From Enterobacter sp. RHBSTW-00994 (GTDB lineage: Bacteria > Pseudomonadota > Gammaproteobacteria > Enterobacterales > Enterobacteriaceae), in the NCBI RefSeq assembly GCF_013782625.1, contig NZ_CP056199.1, positions 3,180,588 to 3,244,587 on the forward strand: 64,000 nt of DNA, read 5' to 3'. The position numbers and the translations under genes were made by a program. Shown piece after piece: positions 20,160-31,781 of the stretch (position 1 is the first letter of the stretch; every line of letters begins with the position of its first letter). The notes beneath the pieces are model-generated. The model ran no database searches. It was not told the origin of the DNA and saw only the letters and a program-made list of their open reading frames with translations.

Positions 20160-21749
20160 ATGACCCAGCCACTTCTGAGTATCGAAAATTTGTCGATTGC
20201 GTTTTCTCAGCAAGGGGAAATGCAGACCGTAGTCAGCGATTTATCACTGCGTATTCAGCCGGGAGAAACACTGGCACTGGTCGGTGAGTCTGGCTCAGGG
20301 AAAAGCGTTTCGGCGCTCTCCGTGTTACGTCTTCTTCCCTCTCCGCCGGTTAGTTATCCCCATGGGGATATCCTGTTTCACGGTCAATCACTGTTACGGG
20401 CTGACGAACAAACCTTACGCGGCATCCGTGGTAATAAAATTGCCATGATTTTCCAGGAGCCCATGGTGTCACTCAATCCGTTGCATACTCTGGAAAAGCA
20501 GCTGTATGAAGTGCTGTCACTCCACCGTGGCATGCGAAAAGAGGCAGCACGCGGCGAGATTCTGGATTGCCTTGAACGCACCGGTATCCGCCATGCGGCA
20601 AAAAGGCTGACGGATTTTCCGCATCAACTTTCCGGGGGAGAACGTCAGCGCGTAATGATTGCGATGGCCTTGTTGACGCGTCCTGAATTACTGATTGCCG
20701 ATGAACCGACTACCGCACTGGATGTCACCGTACAGGCACAAATCTTACAGCTATTGCGGGAGCTGCGTGACGAGCTGAACATGAGCCTGTTGTTCATTAC
20801 TCATAACCTCAGCATCGTGAGAAAACTCGCAGACAACGTTGCGGTAATGCAAAACGGGCGTTGTGTAGAACAAAATGCAGCAAAGGTTCTGCTTAGCGCG
20901 CCTCAGCACCCCTATACACAACGTTTGCTCGATAGCGAACCTTCCGGTGACCCTGTGCCACTCAGAGCCAGCAGCGCGCCCCTGCTGCACGTTGAGAATC
21001 TGTCCGTCTCTTTCCCTGTCCGTAAAGGCATTCTGCGACGCATTGTCGATCAGAATCTGGTGCTGAAAGACATCAGCTTTTCCCTGCGGCCAGGCGAAAC
21101 GCTGGGGCTGGTGGGCGAATCGGGTTCAGGCAAAAGTACCACCGGCCTCGCACTTCTGCGCTTAATTGCCTCTCAAGGCCATATTCTGTTTGATGGGATG
21201 CCATTACACAGTTTGAACCGCCGCCAGATGCTTCCTGTTCGCCCACGTATGCAGGTCGTTTTTCAGGATCCTAATTCGTCGCTTAATCCTCGCCTGAACG
21301 TACTACAGATCGTCGAAGAGGGTTTGCGCGTACATCGTCCGGAACTCTCGGAGCAACAACGCGAAGAGGAGGTGATTCGGGTTATGGAGGAGGTTGGATT
21401 AGATCCGCATACGCGACACCGCTACCCTGCAGCGTTTTCTGGCGGACAGCGTCAGCGTATTGCTATTGCCCGCGCGCTGATCCTCAAACCGGAGTTGATC
21501 ATTCTTGATGAACCCACGTCATCGCTGGACAAAACCGTGCAGGCGCAGATTCTGGCATTACTCAAGGGATTACAGGAAAAACATCAACTGGCCTATATCT
21601 TTATCAGCCATGATTTACACGTCGTTCGCGCGTTGTGCCACCAGGTGATCGTTTTGCGGCAGGGGGAAGTGGTTGAGCAGGGTGAATGCCAGCACGTATT
21701 TTCTGCGCCAACGCAGACTTACACGCGCCAGCTGTTATCGTTAGGCTAG
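20160..21749 (+). CDS. yejF: Peptide ABC transporter, double ATPase
   Basis: A 529-residue protein with two fused ABC ATPase domains. Each has Walker A GESGSGKS. Signature motifs are LSGGERQR and FSGGQRQR, and Walker B motifs are LLIADEPTT and LIILDEPTS. The start is the ATG at 20160 ([12 protein letters not shown]), one base after the yejE stop; the frame is open further upstream inside yejE. It energises the YejABEF importer from the cytoplasm. Confidence 0.96.
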   Translation: MTQPLLSIENLSIAFSQQGEMQTVVSDLSLRIQPGETLALVGESGSGKSVSALSVLRLLPSPPVSYPHGDILFHGQSLLRADEQTLRGIRGNKIAMIFQEPMVSLNPLHTLEKQLYEVLSLHRGMRKEAARGEILDCLERTGIRHAAKRLTDFPHQLSGGERQRVMIAMALLTRPELLIADEPTTALDVTVQAQILQLLRELRDELNMSLLFITHNLSIVRKLADNVAVMQNGRCVEQNAAKVLLSAPQHPYTQRLLDSEPSGDPVPLRASSAPLLHVENLSVSFPVRKGILRRIVDQNLVLKDISFSLRPGETLGLVGESGSGKSTTGLALLRLIASQGHILFDGMPLHSLNRRQMLPVRPRMQVVFQDPNSSLNPRLNVLQIVEEGLRVHRPELSEQQREEEVIRVMEEVGLDPHTRHRYPAAFSGGQRQRIAIARALILKPELIILDEPTSSLDKTVQAQILALLKGLQEKHQLAYIFISHDLHVVRALCHQVIVLRQGEVVEQGECQHVFSAPTQTYTRQLLSLG

Positions 21750-21752
21750 CGC

Positions 21753-22097
21753 TTAGAAAGGGTATTGACCGGAAAAGGGTTCGGCAATCGCAACACCAAA
21801 GTTTTTCAGGCGGCACGTCGCGGCGAATTCATCCTGACTTTTAACAAACAGGCATGGCTCACCTTCGCACTCCAGTACCGAGCTATCCACTTCGATATCC
21901 GTCAGCGCCTGACTGAGACGTTCCATCACGGGCCATGCGTTTTCATCATCCGGGCTCAGTAATTTGAGCGCGACCAGACAATTCTCGCAGCCTGATCCGT
22001 TTTGCGGAATCGGTTCAACTTTCGAACCTGCAAAACCCGCAGACCAGCGATAGCTCTGGGGCAAGCGATGGACAATGGAGAGTTGTAATGTATTCAC
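21753..22097 (-). CDS. yejG: YejG family protein of unknown function
   Basis: A 114-residue protein very similar to E. coli YejG ([22 protein letters not shown]). No known catalytic motif is visible. It ends 3 bp from the yejF stop on the opposite strand, so the two genes converge. E. coli work links YejG to aminoglycoside tolerance, but the mechanism is not known. Confidence 0.9.
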   Translation of the reverse strand: MNTLQLSIVHRLPQSYRWSAGFAGSKVEPIPQNGSGCENCLVALKLLSPDDENAWPVMERLSQALTDIEVDSSVLECEGEPCLFVKSQDEFAATCRLKNFGVAIAEPFSGQYPF

Positions 22098-22432
22098 GTT
22101 CGTTCCCCGGAAGCAAAAATTACTTCACAATTTATTTACATTTATAGTAACACATCATCGCTAACCTGCTCTGTTTTTGATGAGAAAACGCTTACAGCCG
22201 CATCTTGTGGGCATTAGCGTCTCATTTATCAGGGCTTTTTTTGGTGAGTTTCAGGTTCGCTTCGGCGCTATATGTACCCGTTTCTGCGATCTAACTCAAC
22301 CTTTTTAACTACAATGATGTGACTTTTTACATAAATAGATTTTACATAAAAGAAACAAACACCGGGTAAACGAACACACCTTTGGTTGATATGTATCAAA
22401 AAAAAGGCCCTCAGTGAGCCTTTTTATCAACG
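22098..22432. other. yejG-bcr intergenic region
   Basis: A 335-bp AT-rich gap. The left part must hold the yejG promoter and the right end the bcr terminator. No ORF with a good start is visible. Confidence 0.5.
22402..22426 (-). terminator. Rho-independent terminator of bcr
   Basis: On the minus strand an AAGGCTC / GAGGGCCTT stem is followed by eight Ts, just beyond the bcr stop. The stem has small mismatches. Confidence 0.75.
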
Positions 22433-23629
22433 TCAGCGTGCGAGCTTTCGTGGCCGACTGGCGTAGAGATAGAACAGAATGGAACTGGTGGCGCAAAATG
22501 CAATGGCCCACAGCATCGGCCAGGCGGTATTAAACGTAGCCATTGAAAGCAGTGCGCCCACAATCGCACCAATCCCGAAACGGAACGTGCCTGCCAGAGA
22601 GGATGCCGTGCCCGCCATGTGTGGAAATTCATCCAGTATCACGGCCATTGCGTTGGACGAGACCATAGAAACACATCCCACAAATGCTGCAACCCCAATC
22701 ACCAGCGCCCAAAAGCCCACGCCAAGAAACGCACTCAACACCAGCCATACAGCCATCACAAACTGGATCCACAGACCAGCGCGGAACATATTCAGAGCCC
22801 CGACACGTCTGACAAAACGGCTGTTAATCATGGTCATGATAAACAGGAACACAATATTCAGCGCAAAGTAGTAACCGAAATGCTGTGGGGAAACGTGGTT
22901 AAGTTCGATGTAAACAAAGGGCCCGGCGCTCAGGAAAGAGAACATCCCCGCAAAGCTGAACCCACTTGCCAGCATATAGCTCAACACGCGTTTATGGCGA
23001 AACAGCGAAGCAAAATTCCCGAGCGTGGTACGAATGTGAAATTTCTGCCGCCGCTCAACGGGGAGCGTCTCATCAATAAAGAAGAAGATCATCGCTGAAG
23101 CCAGCAATGCCGCAATCGCCAGGATCCAGAAAATCGCATGCCAACTAAACCAGACCAGCACTGCGCCCCCGACCATTGGCGCAATGAGTGGTGCAATAGT
23201 TGTGACCAGCATGACAAACGACATCATGCGCGAGAACTCTTCTTTCGGATACACATCGCGCATCAGGGCGTTAATGACCACGCTTGCCGCTGCGGCGGCC
23301 AGACCATGGAAAAAACGCATGATAATCAGATGATCAATGGTCTGCGCGAGAGCACAGGCAACGGCCGCCCCCGCAAAAACCAGCGTACCGCCCAGGATAA
23401 CCGGTTTACGCCCCAGGCTGTCAGCCATCGGGCCATAGAGCAATTGCCCAAAAGCAAAACCGAGGATGTAGGTACTGAGCGTCATCTGCGCGCTGCCCGC
23501 CGGAACACCGAACTGCGCGGAAATCACAGGAAGCGCAGGTAAATACATATCGATGGACAGGGGCATCAGCATGGCCAACAGGCCAAGAATAAACACAATC
23601 CTGAAAGATGAGTGTGGCCTGGTGGTCAC
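22433..23629 (-). CDS. bcr: Bicyclomycin/sulfonamide resistance MFS efflux protein
   Basis: A 398-residue DHA1-family drug:proton antiporter with 12 predicted helices. Near the N-terminus is [13 protein letters not shown], and the loop 2-3 motif [13 protein letters not shown] is present. It is highly similar to E. coli Bcr. It starts 15 bp after the end of rsuA on the same strand, the E. coli arrangement. Confidence 0.95.
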   Translation of the reverse strand: MTTRPHSSFRIVFILGLLAMLMPLSIDMYLPALPVISAQFGVPAGSAQMTLSTYILGFAFGQLLYGPMADSLGRKPVILGGTLVFAGAAVACALAQTIDHLIIMRFFHGLAAAAASVVINALMRDVYPKEEFSRMMSFVMLVTTIAPLIAPMVGGAVLVWFSWHAIFWILAIAALLASAMIFFFIDETLPVERRQKFHIRTTLGNFASLFRHKRVLSYMLASGFSFAGMFSFLSAGPFVYIELNHVSPQHFGYYFALNIVFLFIMTMINSRFVRRVGALNMFRAGLWIQFVMAVWLVLSAFLGVGFWALVIGVAAFVGCVSMVSSNAMAVILDEFPHMAGTASSLAGTFRFGIGAIVGALLSMATFNTAWPMLWAIAFCATSSILFYLYASRPRKLAR

Positions 23630-23644
23630 AGAGTTCTCCTGAAA

Positions 23645-24352
23645 TTAACGTGAAGACAGACTAACGCTTGTGATTTCTTCTTCTGTCAGCGGCCGATATT
23701 CACCGGGTTCAAGCTCTGGATCGAGTGCTATCGCGCCAATACGTTCACGATGCAAACCCACAACACGATTCCCCACTGCGGCAAACATACGTTTCACCTG
23801 GTGATAGCGCCCTTCGCTGATGGTCAAACGAACGTCGGTCGGCGTAATCACTTCAAGCACCGCCGGTTTCGTCAGATCTTTTTCATTATGCAACTGAACG
23901 CCTCTGGCGAATTGCTCCGCTGTGTCATCGGCAACCGGAGATTCCAGAGTCACCCGATAGGTTTTTTCACAGTGATGACGCGGAGAGGTAATACGGTGTG
24001 ACCATTGACCATCGTCGGTCATCAGTACCAGGCCTGTCGTATCAATATCAAGACGTCCCGCCGCATGCAGTTTATGCGCAACGGGTTCATCCAGAAAATA
24101 GAGCACCGTCGGATGATCAGGATCGTCAGTGGAGCAAACATAGCCTTCCGGTTTGTTGAGCATGAAGTAGCGCGGGCCATTCTGCTGAGTAAGCGAATTG
24201 CCGTCATATTCAACCTGATGTTCAGGCTGGAGTTTGAAAGCGCTGTCTTTCACAATGTCGCCATCCACGGTAACGCGGCTGGCGCGAATTTCACGTCCGG
24301 CAATAGCGCGGCTTACGCCGAGTTGCTGAGCGATAAACTTATCAAGTCGCAT
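23645..24352 (-). CDS. rsuA: 16S rRNA pseudouridine(516) synthase
   Basis: A 235-residue RsuA-family enzyme. The N-terminal S4 RNA-binding domain is [20 protein letters not shown], and the catalytic aspartate lies in [17 protein letters not shown]. It isomerises U516 of 16S rRNA during small-subunit assembly. It is divergent from radD and precedes bcr. The length matches E. coli RsuA (231) closely. Confidence 0.96.
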   Translation of the reverse strand: MRLDKFIAQQLGVSRAIAGREIRASRVTVDGDIVKDSAFKLQPEHQVEYDGNSLTQQNGPRYFMLNKPEGYVCSTDDPDHPTVLYFLDEPVAHKLHAAGRLDIDTTGLVLMTDDGQWSHRITSPRHHCEKTYRVTLESPVADDTAEQFARGVQLHNEKDLTKPAVLEVITPTDVRLTISEGRYHQVKRMFAAVGNRVVGLHRERIGAIALDPELEPGEYRPLTEEEITSVSLSSR

Positions 24353-24478
24353 GAAGTCTTTTTAGCCTTAAAAAATGCTGGAAGTCGGATTACGCGTCCG
24401 AAAAAGAAGCAGTCAGAAACAGTTCAGTATAATGGTCTGGTTGTGCCACTCAAGGGAAAAAGTTTCGTGGCATACTGT

Positions 24479-24590
24479 AGATACACAAAATCATTCAAGC
24501 TGCGTCAAAGCGGTATGCCTGAGCATCCCTGGGAGCTTACTCAAGTCAGTGACGGGGTGAGCAGTCGCAGCCTGAAGGATGTCGTGTATA
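24479..24590 (+). repeat. ERIC (intergenic repeat unit)
   Basis: About 112 bp in the rsuA-radD gap matches the Enterobacterial Repetitive Intergenic Consensus. Its centre reads CCCTGGGAGCTTACTCAAGT followed by CAGTGACGGGGTGAG, the region targeted by classic ERIC primers. The outer ends TCATTCAAGCTGCG and CGCAGCCTGAAGGA form an imperfect inverted repeat. It is slightly shorter than the 127-bp consensus. Confidence 0.88.
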
Positions 24591-24617
24591 TGTGCGAAAT
24601 AACTAAACCGAGACTTC

Positions 24618-26378
24618 ATGACATTTACACTTCGCCCCTATCAGCAGGAAGCCGTTGACGCTACCCTCACCTGGTTTCGCCAGCACCAGGAACCTGCCGC
24701 TATTGTGCTCCCAACAGGTGCAGGCAAAAGCCTGGTGATCGCCGAACTGGCACGCCTGGCCCGTGGTCGGGTTCTGGTGCTGGCCCACGTCAAAGAACTG
24801 GTGGCGCAAAACCATGCCAAGTATTGCGCCCTCGGGCTTGAGGCGGATATTTTTGCCGCCGGACTCAAACGCAAAGAGAGCCATGGAAAAGTGGTGTTCG
24901 GTAGCGTGCAGTCGGTAGCCCGCAATCTGCAGCATTTCCGCAGCGAGTTCTCCTTGCTGATTGTCGACGAGTGCCACCGCATCAGCGATGACGACGACAG
25001 CCAATATCAGCAAATCCTCGCTCATCTGAAAGAGGTGAATCCTCACATACGTCTGCTCGGCCTGACGGCCACCCCCTTCCGTCTGGGCAAGGGCTGGATT
25101 TATCGCTTTCATTACCACGGCATGGTACGCGGAGATGAAAAAGCGCTTTTTAGCGACTGTATCTATGAACTCCCGCTGCGTTACATGATTAAACATGGCT
25201 ACCTGACGCCACCTGAACGCCTGGATATGCCTGTAGTTCAGTACGACTTCAGCCGATTGCAGGCGCAAAGTAATGGCTTGTTCAGCGAAGCCGATCTCAA
25301 TCACGAACTTAAAAAGCAGCAACGCATAACCCCCCATATCATCAGCCAGATTGAGGAATTTGCTCAAACACGCAAAGGGGTAATGATCTTCGCGGCTACC
25401 GTAGAACATGCCAGGGAAATCACCGGTTTACTGCCTGCTGACGATGCTGCGCTCATTACCGGCGAAACACCGGGTTCCGAGCGGGACACACTCATTGAAT
25501 CCTTCAAAGCACAACAGTTTCGCTATCTCGTCAACGTATCGGTTTTAACCACCGGATTTGACGCGCCACATGTCGACCTGATAGCCATTCTGCGTCCAAC
25601 CGAATCCGTCAGCCTTTACCAACAAATTGTCGGACGAGGTCTTCGGCTTGCTCCGGGAAAAACCGACTGCCTGATACTGGATTATGCCGGCAACCCGCAT
25701 GACCTGTATTCGCCGGAAGTGGGCGCACCCAAAGGAAAAAGTGATAACGTGCCGGTGCAGGTCTTTTGCCCTGCATGTGGATTTGCGAACACCTTCTGGG
25801 GGAAAACCACATCAGACGGGACACTCATTGAACACTTTGGTCGCCGCTGTCAGGGCTGGTTCGAAGATGAGGAAGGGCATCGCGAACAGTGTGATTTTCG
25901 TTTTCGCTTTAAAAACTGCCCACAATGCAATGCGGAGAACGATATTGCTGCTCGCCGCTGCCGTGAGTGCGACACGGTGCTGGTCGATCCTGATGACATG
26001 CTTAAAGCGGCACTAAAGCTTAAGGATGCGCTGGTTCTGCGCTGTTCCGGCATGTCCCTCCAGCCAGGGGCTGATGACAAAGGCGAATGGCTAAAAATTA
26101 CCTATTACGATGAAGATGGCGCGGATGTTAGCGAGCGCTTTCGCCTTCATACACCAGCGCAACGAACTGCCTTTGAACAGCTGTTTATCCGCCCACACAC
26201 CCGCACGCCGGGCGTACCACTCCGCTGGATAACCGTTGCCGACATCGTGCATCAGCAGGCGCTGTTACGCCATCCTGATTTCGTTGTCGCCCGTAAAAAA
26301 GGACAGTTCTGGCAGGTGCGAGAGAAAGTTTTTGACTACGAAGGGCGCTATCGCCGGGCAAATGAATTACGGGGATAG
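24618..26378 (+). CDS. radD: RadD/YejH DNA repair helicase-like ATPase
   Basis: A 586-residue superfamily 2 protein. Walker A is LPTGAGKS, motif II is VDECHR, and motif VI is QIVGRGLR. The C-terminal half has cysteine pairs (CPACGFAN and [18 protein letters not shown]) that should bind zinc. RadD acts with RecA and SSB in repair of double-strand breaks and crossover events. Start at 24618 ([17 protein letters not shown]). Confidence 0.95.
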   Translation: MTFTLRPYQQEAVDATLTWFRQHQEPAAIVLPTGAGKSLVIAELARLARGRVLVLAHVKELVAQNHAKYCALGLEADIFAAGLKRKESHGKVVFGSVQSVARNLQHFRSEFSLLIVDECHRISDDDDSQYQQILAHLKEVNPHIRLLGLTATPFRLGKGWIYRFHYHGMVRGDEKALFSDCIYELPLRYMIKHGYLTPPERLDMPVVQYDFSRLQAQSNGLFSEADLNHELKKQQRITPHIISQIEEFAQTRKGVMIFAATVEHAREITGLLPADDAALITGETPGSERDTLIESFKAQQFRYLVNVSVLTTGFDAPHVDLIAILRPTESVSLYQQIVGRGLRLAPGKTDCLILDYAGNPHDLYSPEVGAPKGKSDNVPVQVFCPACGFANTFWGKTTSDGTLIEHFGRRCQGWFEDEEGHREQCDFRFRFKNCPQCNAENDIAARRCRECDTVLVDPDDMLKAALKLKDALVLRCSGMSLQPGADDKGEWLKITYYDEDGADVSERFRLHTPAQRTAFEQLFIRPHTRTPGVPLRWITVADIVHQQALLRHPDFVVARKKGQFWQVREKVFDYEGRYRRANELRG

Positions 26379-26502
26379 CGGGACTTTTCATTGATGTGAA
26401 ATGCGTTTGAGTATAAAATGCCGCCCGCTTCACATCCGTGAGGCAGAACACTCACCTGCTGCTGGGTCGCCTGTAGCAGGACTTATTTACAGAGAGAAAT
26501 CA

Positions 26503-26787
26503 ATGTTTACTATCGAAGCAGAAGTACGTAGCGTACAGGGTAAGGGTGCGAGCCGCCGCCTGCGTAACGCCAACAAGTTCCCAGCTATCGTTTACGGTGG
26601 CGAAGCTGCTCCAGTTTCTATCGAACTGGACCAGGACAAAGTGTGGAACCTGCAGACTAAAGCTGAGTTTTACAGCGAAGTTCTGACCATCGTTGTTGGC
26701 GGTAAAGAAGAAAAAGTGAAAGTTCAGGCTGTTCAGCGTCACCCGTTCAAGCCAAAACTGTCTCACATCGACTTCGTTCGCGCTTAA
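26503..26787 (+). CDS. rplY: 50S ribosomal protein L25
   Basis: A 94-residue L25 of the short enterobacterial type, which binds 5S rRNA. The start is the ATG at 26503 ([20 protein letters not shown]), preceded by AGAGAG; the frame is open further upstream but that part is not ribosomal protein. It ends at the family C-terminus HIDFVRA and is followed by a strong terminator. Confidence 0.97.
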   Translation: MFTIEAEVRSVQGKGASRRLRNANKFPAIVYGGEAAPVSIELDQDKVWNLQTKAEFYSEVLTIVVGGKEEKVKVQAVQRHPFKPKLSHIDFVRA

Positions 26788-26803
26788 TCGCTGACAAGTT
26801 GAG

Positions 26804-26831
26804 AAAAACCCCGCAATGCGGGGTTTTTTTA
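26804..26831 (+). terminator. Rho-independent terminator of rplY
   Basis: Stem AAACCCCGC / GCGGGGTTT with an AAT loop and seven or more Ts, 17 bp past rplY. It can also act for yejK on the other strand. Confidence 0.93.
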
Positions 26832-26837
26832 TGGCGG

Positions 26838-27845
26838 CTATTTACCGCCAGACGTACGACGTTGTAGCTGATCGCGCAAATTCGGCGGCGTCCCTTTAAT
26901 AGTCAGGGTATCGGTCGCCGGATCCCAGAAGATCCGCTCACCCAGTAGCATCGCGTCAAAATTGATGGTTAACCCGCCACCGCTTCCGGTATATTTGGTT
27001 AACTGGCGCAACGTGCTGCGATCCGCGGGGAAGCTCTCTTCAAGTTCATAGCCTTTCTCCGCCGTGAACGCCTGGAAACTGACCTCGCTGACACCCGCCA
27101 GCTCTTTCGACAGCGATTCCAGTTCAATTTCTTCACCCGCCTGCAGTTGCTCATTACAATAGCTATACACCTGCTGACGCACATTCTGACGCTCAGATTT
27201 ATCAAGCTGAGCGTCAGCCGTAAAGTCATCCACGGCCTGCAGCAAACCTTTATTTTGCGCTTTGGCGTTCAACCCTTCGCTGGCGCCCAGGAAATCCATA
27301 AAGAAATCCGCCACTTTGCGCCCAACACGTCCTTTCAGGAAGGTGAGATAACGAGTCGATTCCGGGTTGGTTTCCCATTCTGTCAGATCGATTCGTGCCA
27401 CAATATCTGCATGGTTGATATCCAGATAGTGTGTGGAACTAATGTCCAGCTGCTCGTTGACACGCATGCTGCTTAAGTTATTCAGCACCGCAACCAGCAG
27501 ATACTCCACCGCCAGGTATCGGTAATGGCAAAACAGCACAATGCCGCCATCAGCGAAAGGATATTTCGCCAGCTCATCTCGCAAACGTCCGGTTGCCGCA
27601 CGGGTGAAAGCCAGGAAATCCTCTTCGCCCTGGCGCTGCAAGCGCAGGCTGTCCGCCAACTCACTCTCTTCACTGAACAAGCCATAGGCTTTATTTTTAG
27701 CACTGTAAACACGGTGTAACTCTGCCATCATCTCGACAACAGTAGGCGTTGGTTCAAGCAACGATTCGCGCAGCACCACTTCAAGGGTTTGCTCATCACG
27801 CTTGATAAGCTGGTGCAGGGCAATCTGGTTGACATCCAGACTCAT
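26838..27845 (-). CDS. yejK: Nucleoid-associated protein YejK (NdpA)
   Basis: A 335-residue NA37-family protein, nearly identical in layout to E. coli YejK ([26 protein letters not shown]). It is found associated with the nucleoid and probably binds nucleic acid; its exact role is not known. It is divergent from yejL and convergent with rplY. Confidence 0.94.
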   Translation of the reverse strand: MSLDVNQIALHQLIKRDEQTLEVVLRESLLEPTPTVVEMMAELHRVYSAKNKAYGLFSEESELADSLRLQRQGEEDFLAFTRAATGRLRDELAKYPFADGGIVLFCHYRYLAVEYLLVAVLNNLSSMRVNEQLDISSTHYLDINHADIVARIDLTEWETNPESTRYLTFLKGRVGRKVADFFMDFLGASEGLNAKAQNKGLLQAVDDFTADAQLDKSERQNVRQQVYSYCNEQLQAGEEIELESLSKELAGVSEVSFQAFTAEKGYELEESFPADRSTLRQLTKYTGSGGGLTINFDAMLLGERIFWDPATDTLTIKGTPPNLRDQLQRRTSGGK

Positions 27846-27980
27846 GATAAACTCTCCTTTTAGGCCGGGCAGTATTCAACCACCACCCACGCATGTGTGC
27901 AACACTAGATAAAAAAGGGGAAAAAAAGCTGTTGCTACGGTAATATGTTGCCCTTTCATCAACAAACTGATTTTTGATTT

Positions 27981-28208
27981 ATGCCACAACATTCCCGCTA
28001 TAGTGACGAACACGTTGAACAACTGCTCAGTGAGCTGGTCAACGTACTGGAAAAACATAAAACGCCGACCGATCTCTCTCTCATGGTTTTGGGAAATATG
28101 GTCACCAACCTTATCAATACCAGCGTTGCACCGGCACAACGTCAGGCGATCGCCAAATCTTTCGCCCAGGCTTTGCAGTCATCGGTTAGCGACGATCAGG
28201 CCCATTAA
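27981..28208 (+). CDS. yejL: DUF1414 family protein YejL
   Basis: A 75-residue protein ([26 protein letters not shown]), full length for YejL. The function is unknown. It lies 19 bp upstream of yejM on the same strand, and the pair is conserved in enterobacteria, which suggests a shared transcript. Confidence 0.92.
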   Translation: MPQHSRYSDEHVEQLLSELVNVLEKHKTPTDLSLMVLGNMVTNLINTSVAPAQRQAIAKSFAQALQSSVSDDQAH

Positions 28209-28227
28209 GGGAAAAGAACGACAGTTT

Positions 28228-29988
28228 ATGGTGACGAATCGTCAGCGCTACCGCGAAAAAGTCTCCCAGATGGTTAGCTGGGGGCACTGGTTTGCCTTGT
28301 TCAACATTTTGTTGGCGATGGTGCTTGGCTGCCGTTATCTGTTTGTGGCGGACTGGCCAACAACACTGACCGGGCGTATTTACTCCTGGATGAGCGTCGT
28401 TGGTCATTTTAGTTTTTTGGTTTTCGCCACTTACCTGCTGATTCTGTTTCCCCTGACGTTTATCGTCATGTCGCAGCGCCTGATGCGTTTCCTGTCCGCC
28501 ATCCTTGCGACGGTGGGCATGACGCTGCTGCTTATCGACAGCGAAGTCTTTACCCGTTTTCACTTACATCTCAATCCCATCGTCTGGGAACTGGTGATTA
28601 ACCCCGACCAGAACGAAACTGCGCGAGACTGGCAGCTGATGTTTATTAGCGTGCCCATCATTCTTCTGATTGAGATGCTGTTTGCAACCTGGAGCTGGCA
28701 AAAACTCCGCAGCCTGACTCGCCGTCGGCATTATGCGAAGCCTGTTGCAGCCCTCTTTTTCGCCTCTTTTGTTAGCTCGCACATCATGTACATCTGGGCC
28801 GATGCAAACTTCTATCGCCCAATTACGATGCAGCGCGCAAACCTGCCGCTTTCTTATCCGATGACGGCCCGCCGGTTCCTCGAAAAACATGGCCTGCTGG
28901 ACGCGCAGGAGTATCAGCGTCGTCTGATCGAACAAGGCAACCCCGAAGCGGTAACGGTTCAGTATCCATTGAGCGATCTGCGCTATCGGGACATGGGTCG
29001 CGGTCAGAATGTCTTGCTCATTACCGTTGATGGCCTGAACTATTCGCGCTACGAAAAACAGATGCCCGCCCTGGCAGAGTTTGCAGATAAGAACATCACG
29101 TTCACACAGCATATGAGCTCTGGTAACGCGGCGGATACAGGTATTTTTGGTCTGTTCTACGGGATTTCCGCAGCCTACATGGACGGGGTGCTTTCTGCTC
29201 GAGTTCCTGCGGCGCTGATTACCGGACTTAATCAGCAAGGATACCAGCTTGGGTTATTCTCCTCAGATGGTTTCAGTAGCGCGTTGTATCGTCAGGCACT
29301 GTTGTCTGATTTCTCGCTGCCGGCTGCACAGAGCCAGTCTGATGAACAGACAGCCAGCCAATGGGTTAGCTGGCTTCAACGCTATGCCCAGGAAGATAAC
29401 CGTTGGTTCTCCTGGGTTGCTTTTAACGGTACAACGTTGGGTGACAGTAACCAGAAAGGTTTTGAACGCCGTTACGGCCGCGCAGCTGGCGATGTCGACG
29501 TACAAATCGAACGCGTACTCAATGCATTACGCGAATCCGGCAAACTGGATAACACGGTAGTGATTATCACTGCGGGTCACGGCGTTCCGCTCGGTAATGA
29601 TGCGAAGAATATGGGCTGGTCACGCCCGAGCTTGCAGGTTCCTCTGGTGATTCACTGGCCGGGAACACCGGCACAGCGCATCAATATGTTGACCGACCAT
29701 AAAGATGTCATGACCACGCTGATGCAACGTCTGCTGCATGTCAGCACACCCGCAAATGAGTACTCACAAGGGCAGGATCTGTTCAGCGCCACACGCCGGC
29801 ATAACTGGGTCACCGCCGCAGGCAACAATACGCTCGCCGTGACAACGCCAGAGCTGACGCTGGTGCTGAATAGCAATGGCAACTATCAGACGTACAACTT
29901 GCAGGGTCAGAAACTGCATGACCAAAAACCGCAGTTAAGCCTGCTACTGCAAGTTCTGACGGATGAGAAGCGGTTTATTGCTAACTGA
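28228..29988 (+). CDS. yejM: LPS regulator / inner-membrane sulfatase-like protein YejM (PbgA, LapC)
   Basis: A 586-residue protein with five N-terminal helices, an interfacial basic linker (KLRSLTRRRHYAKP) and a periplasmic sulfatase-like domain (VLLITVDGLNYSRYEKQMPAL). It binds lipid A and controls LpxC degradation through LapB. The ATG at 28228 gives MVTNRQRYREKVSQMVSWGHW, the family start; the frame is open back to 28003 inside yejL. The last core gene before the tRNA and the island. Confidence 0.96.
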   Translation: MVTNRQRYREKVSQMVSWGHWFALFNILLAMVLGCRYLFVADWPTTLTGRIYSWMSVVGHFSFLVFATYLLILFPLTFIVMSQRLMRFLSAILATVGMTLLLIDSEVFTRFHLHLNPIVWELVINPDQNETARDWQLMFISVPIILLIEMLFATWSWQKLRSLTRRRHYAKPVAALFFASFVSSHIMYIWADANFYRPITMQRANLPLSYPMTARRFLEKHGLLDAQEYQRRLIEQGNPEAVTVQYPLSDLRYRDMGRGQNVLLITVDGLNYSRYEKQMPALAEFADKNITFTQHMSSGNAADTGIFGLFYGISAAYMDGVLSARVPAALITGLNQQGYQLGLFSSDGFSSALYRQALLSDFSLPAAQSQSDEQTASQWVSWLQRYAQEDNRWFSWVAFNGTTLGDSNQKGFERRYGRAAGDVDVQIERVLNALRESGKLDNTVVIITAGHGVPLGNDAKNMGWSRPSLQVPLVIHWPGTPAQRINMLTDHKDVMTTLMQRLLHVSTPANEYSQGQDLFSATRRHNWVTAAGNNTLAVTTPELTLVLNSNGNYQTYNLQGQKLHDQKPQLSLLLQVLTDEKRFIAN

Positions 29989-30060
29989 TTAATTATAAAC
30001 CAGTTAACTGTTGCGACTCTTGCATTCAACAACGAAACGAGTAGTATTATTTTTATGCGT

Positions 30061-30137
30061 CGGCACGTAGCGCAGCCTGGTAGCGCACCGTCATGGGGTG
30101 TCGGGGGTCGGAGGTTCAAATCCTCTCGTGCCGACCA
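30061..30137 (+). tRNA. proL: tRNA-Pro (GGG), element integration target
   Basis: A 77-base tRNA including the encoded CCA. The acceptor arms CGGCACG and CGTGCCG pair, the T arm is GGAGGTTCAAATCCTCT, and the anticodon loop reads CATGGGGTG with anticodon GGG. The sequence matches the E. coli proL gene. Its 3' 19 bases plus the next base are repeated at 49914-49933, so it was the insertion target and remains intact. Confidence 0.97.
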
Positions 30138-30138
30138 A
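30119..30138 (+). repeat. attL core (in proL)
   Basis: AATCCTCTCGTGCCGACCAA, identical over 20 bp to 49914-49933. It lies at the 3' end of the tRNA, the usual site for P4-type integrases. Confidence 0.93.
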
Positions 30139-30936
30139 ATTATCCCCAACGTTTTGTCTACTGAAGTCCAGACAAGACTATAAAAAACAGAATTAACAGT
30201 GGGTTGTGTAGACCCGGTGTTTTTCTGTTGTCTAGTAAAGTCCACGCTGATACAGTGAAATCCAACATTTTTAGGCATATCTTTAGGCATACAATCCATC
30301 GTGTCGTCTGAGCCATATGCCTAACCAGTGATTGGAGAATAATATGGCGCGTCAGACAAAGCCCCTTAACAACACCGAAGTCAAAAATGCCAAAGCGACT
30401 GAACGTGCCACTATCCTGTATGACGGGGATGGCTTAGAACTACTGGTGAAGCCCGGAGGCTCAAAACTCTGGCGATTCCGCTATTACAAACCTTTCACTC
30501 GCAAACGCGCAATGATTAGCTTTGGTGCTTACCCTGCTGTATCTCTCTCTGAGGCTCGTCAACTTCGTGAAGATGCCCGTCTTCTATTAAGCAAAGATAT
30601 TGATCCGCAGGAACATAAAAGAACTGAACAGTTGCGGCAAAAAAGTGCCACAGAAAGCACCTTTGAAAAGGTTGCAGGAGACTGGTTTAAAACCAAAGAA
30701 TCAGCGGGGCTGGCAACTCATACGTTAAACGATATCTGGCGTTCTATGAGTAAATATGTATTCCCACATATTGGCTCTATGCCCATTGCTAACATCACGG
30801 CTCAGCAGTTCATCGGAGCGTTAGAGCCAACACACGCTGCCGGAAGACTCGAAACGGTTAAACGTCTAAGCCAGCGTATCAATGAAGTGATGGATTACGC
30901 CCTCAATTCTGGGCTGGTATTGTAAGCACACCTGTT

Positions 30937-31731
30937 TTAGTTCCACACACTTTTTGAGATTTCCGGTTTTTCAGCCATCAGCCGGTACTCTTCCGGCGTC
31001 AGATTATTCAGGGATTCATGAGGCCGCTCGTTGTTATATTCCATCAGCCAGCGCTCGGTAATTTCCCGCGCTTCATTCAGTGTTCTGAACAGGTAAAAAT
31101 CCAGGATTTCTGTCCGGTATGTTCGGTTGAACCGTTCGATAAAAGCATTTTGTGTAGGCTTACCCGGCTTGATAAATTCGAGCTGTACGCCATTTTCTTC
31201 GGCCCATTGTGCCAGCGCCAGCGAGACCAGTTCTGGCCCGTTGTCCATCCGCATTTTCAGCGGGTAGCCGCGGTTTGCCACGATCCTGTCCAGCACCCGG
31301 ATGACTCGCTGAGCCGGGATATTCAGGTCGATTTCTATCGCCAGTGCCTCACGGTTAAAATCATCCACCACATTGAAGGTCCGGAAGCGCCTGCCGCAGA
31401 CCAGCGCGTCGTGCATAAAATCGATGGACCAGCTCTGATTTAGCGCTTGCGGCGTCGCCAGTGGTGCTGGATTACGCACTGGCAGCCGCTGTTTTCCCTT
31501 GCGACGAAAATTCAGTTTCAGCAGGCAATAAATCCGGTGAACACGTTTATGGTTCCAGGTATTGCCCTGCCTGCGTAGCAGTTGGAAAAGCTTCTTAAAA
31601 CCGTAGCGCGGATAGCGTTCTGCCAGCTCAGTCAGCGCATGGATCACCGGTTCATCACGCCGGGTATCAGGCTGATAAAAATACACCGTCCTGCTCAGCG
31701 ATAACGTCCTGCAGGCCTGGCGTAAACTCAT
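30937..31731 (-). CDS. IS transposase OrfB, copy 1
   Basis: A 264-residue rve-type integrase core from the first ATG in frame. The DDE residues lie in WSIDFMHD, RMDNGPEL and NAFIERFNRTYR, preceded by the HTH_21-type region HALTELAERYPRYGFKKLF. The active OrfAB is made by a -1 frameshift at A7G (31789-31795 on the complement); the OrfB frame is open from there as ALKPAIKRELVSYL. It looks intact. Confidence 0.92.
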   Translation of the reverse strand: MSLRQACRTLSLSRTVYFYQPDTRRDEPVIHALTELAERYPRYGFKKLFQLLRRQGNTWNHKRVHRIYCLLKLNFRRKGKQRLPVRNPAPLATPQALNQSWSIDFMHDALVCGRRFRTFNVVDDFNREALAIEIDLNIPAQRVIRVLDRIVANRGYPLKMRMDNGPELVSLALAQWAEENGVQLEFIKPGKPTQNAFIERFNRTYRTEILDFYLFRTLNEAREITERWLMEYNNERPHESLNNLTPEEYRLMAEKPEISKSVWN

Positions 31732-31781
31732 GGCAAATTGTGCCGTCAGATAGCTGACAAGTTCACGCTTTATCGCTGGTT

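Noticed and set aside
24603..25409. 268-residue ORF on the minus strand inside radD
   Set aside because: Fully antisense to a well-supported gene, with no family resemblance; a by-product of codon bias.
31018..31443. 141-residue ORF antisense to the IS transposase, present again at 43964-44389
   Set aside because: It is the complement of OrfB in another frame, has no ribosome-binding site, and occurs wherever the IS does.
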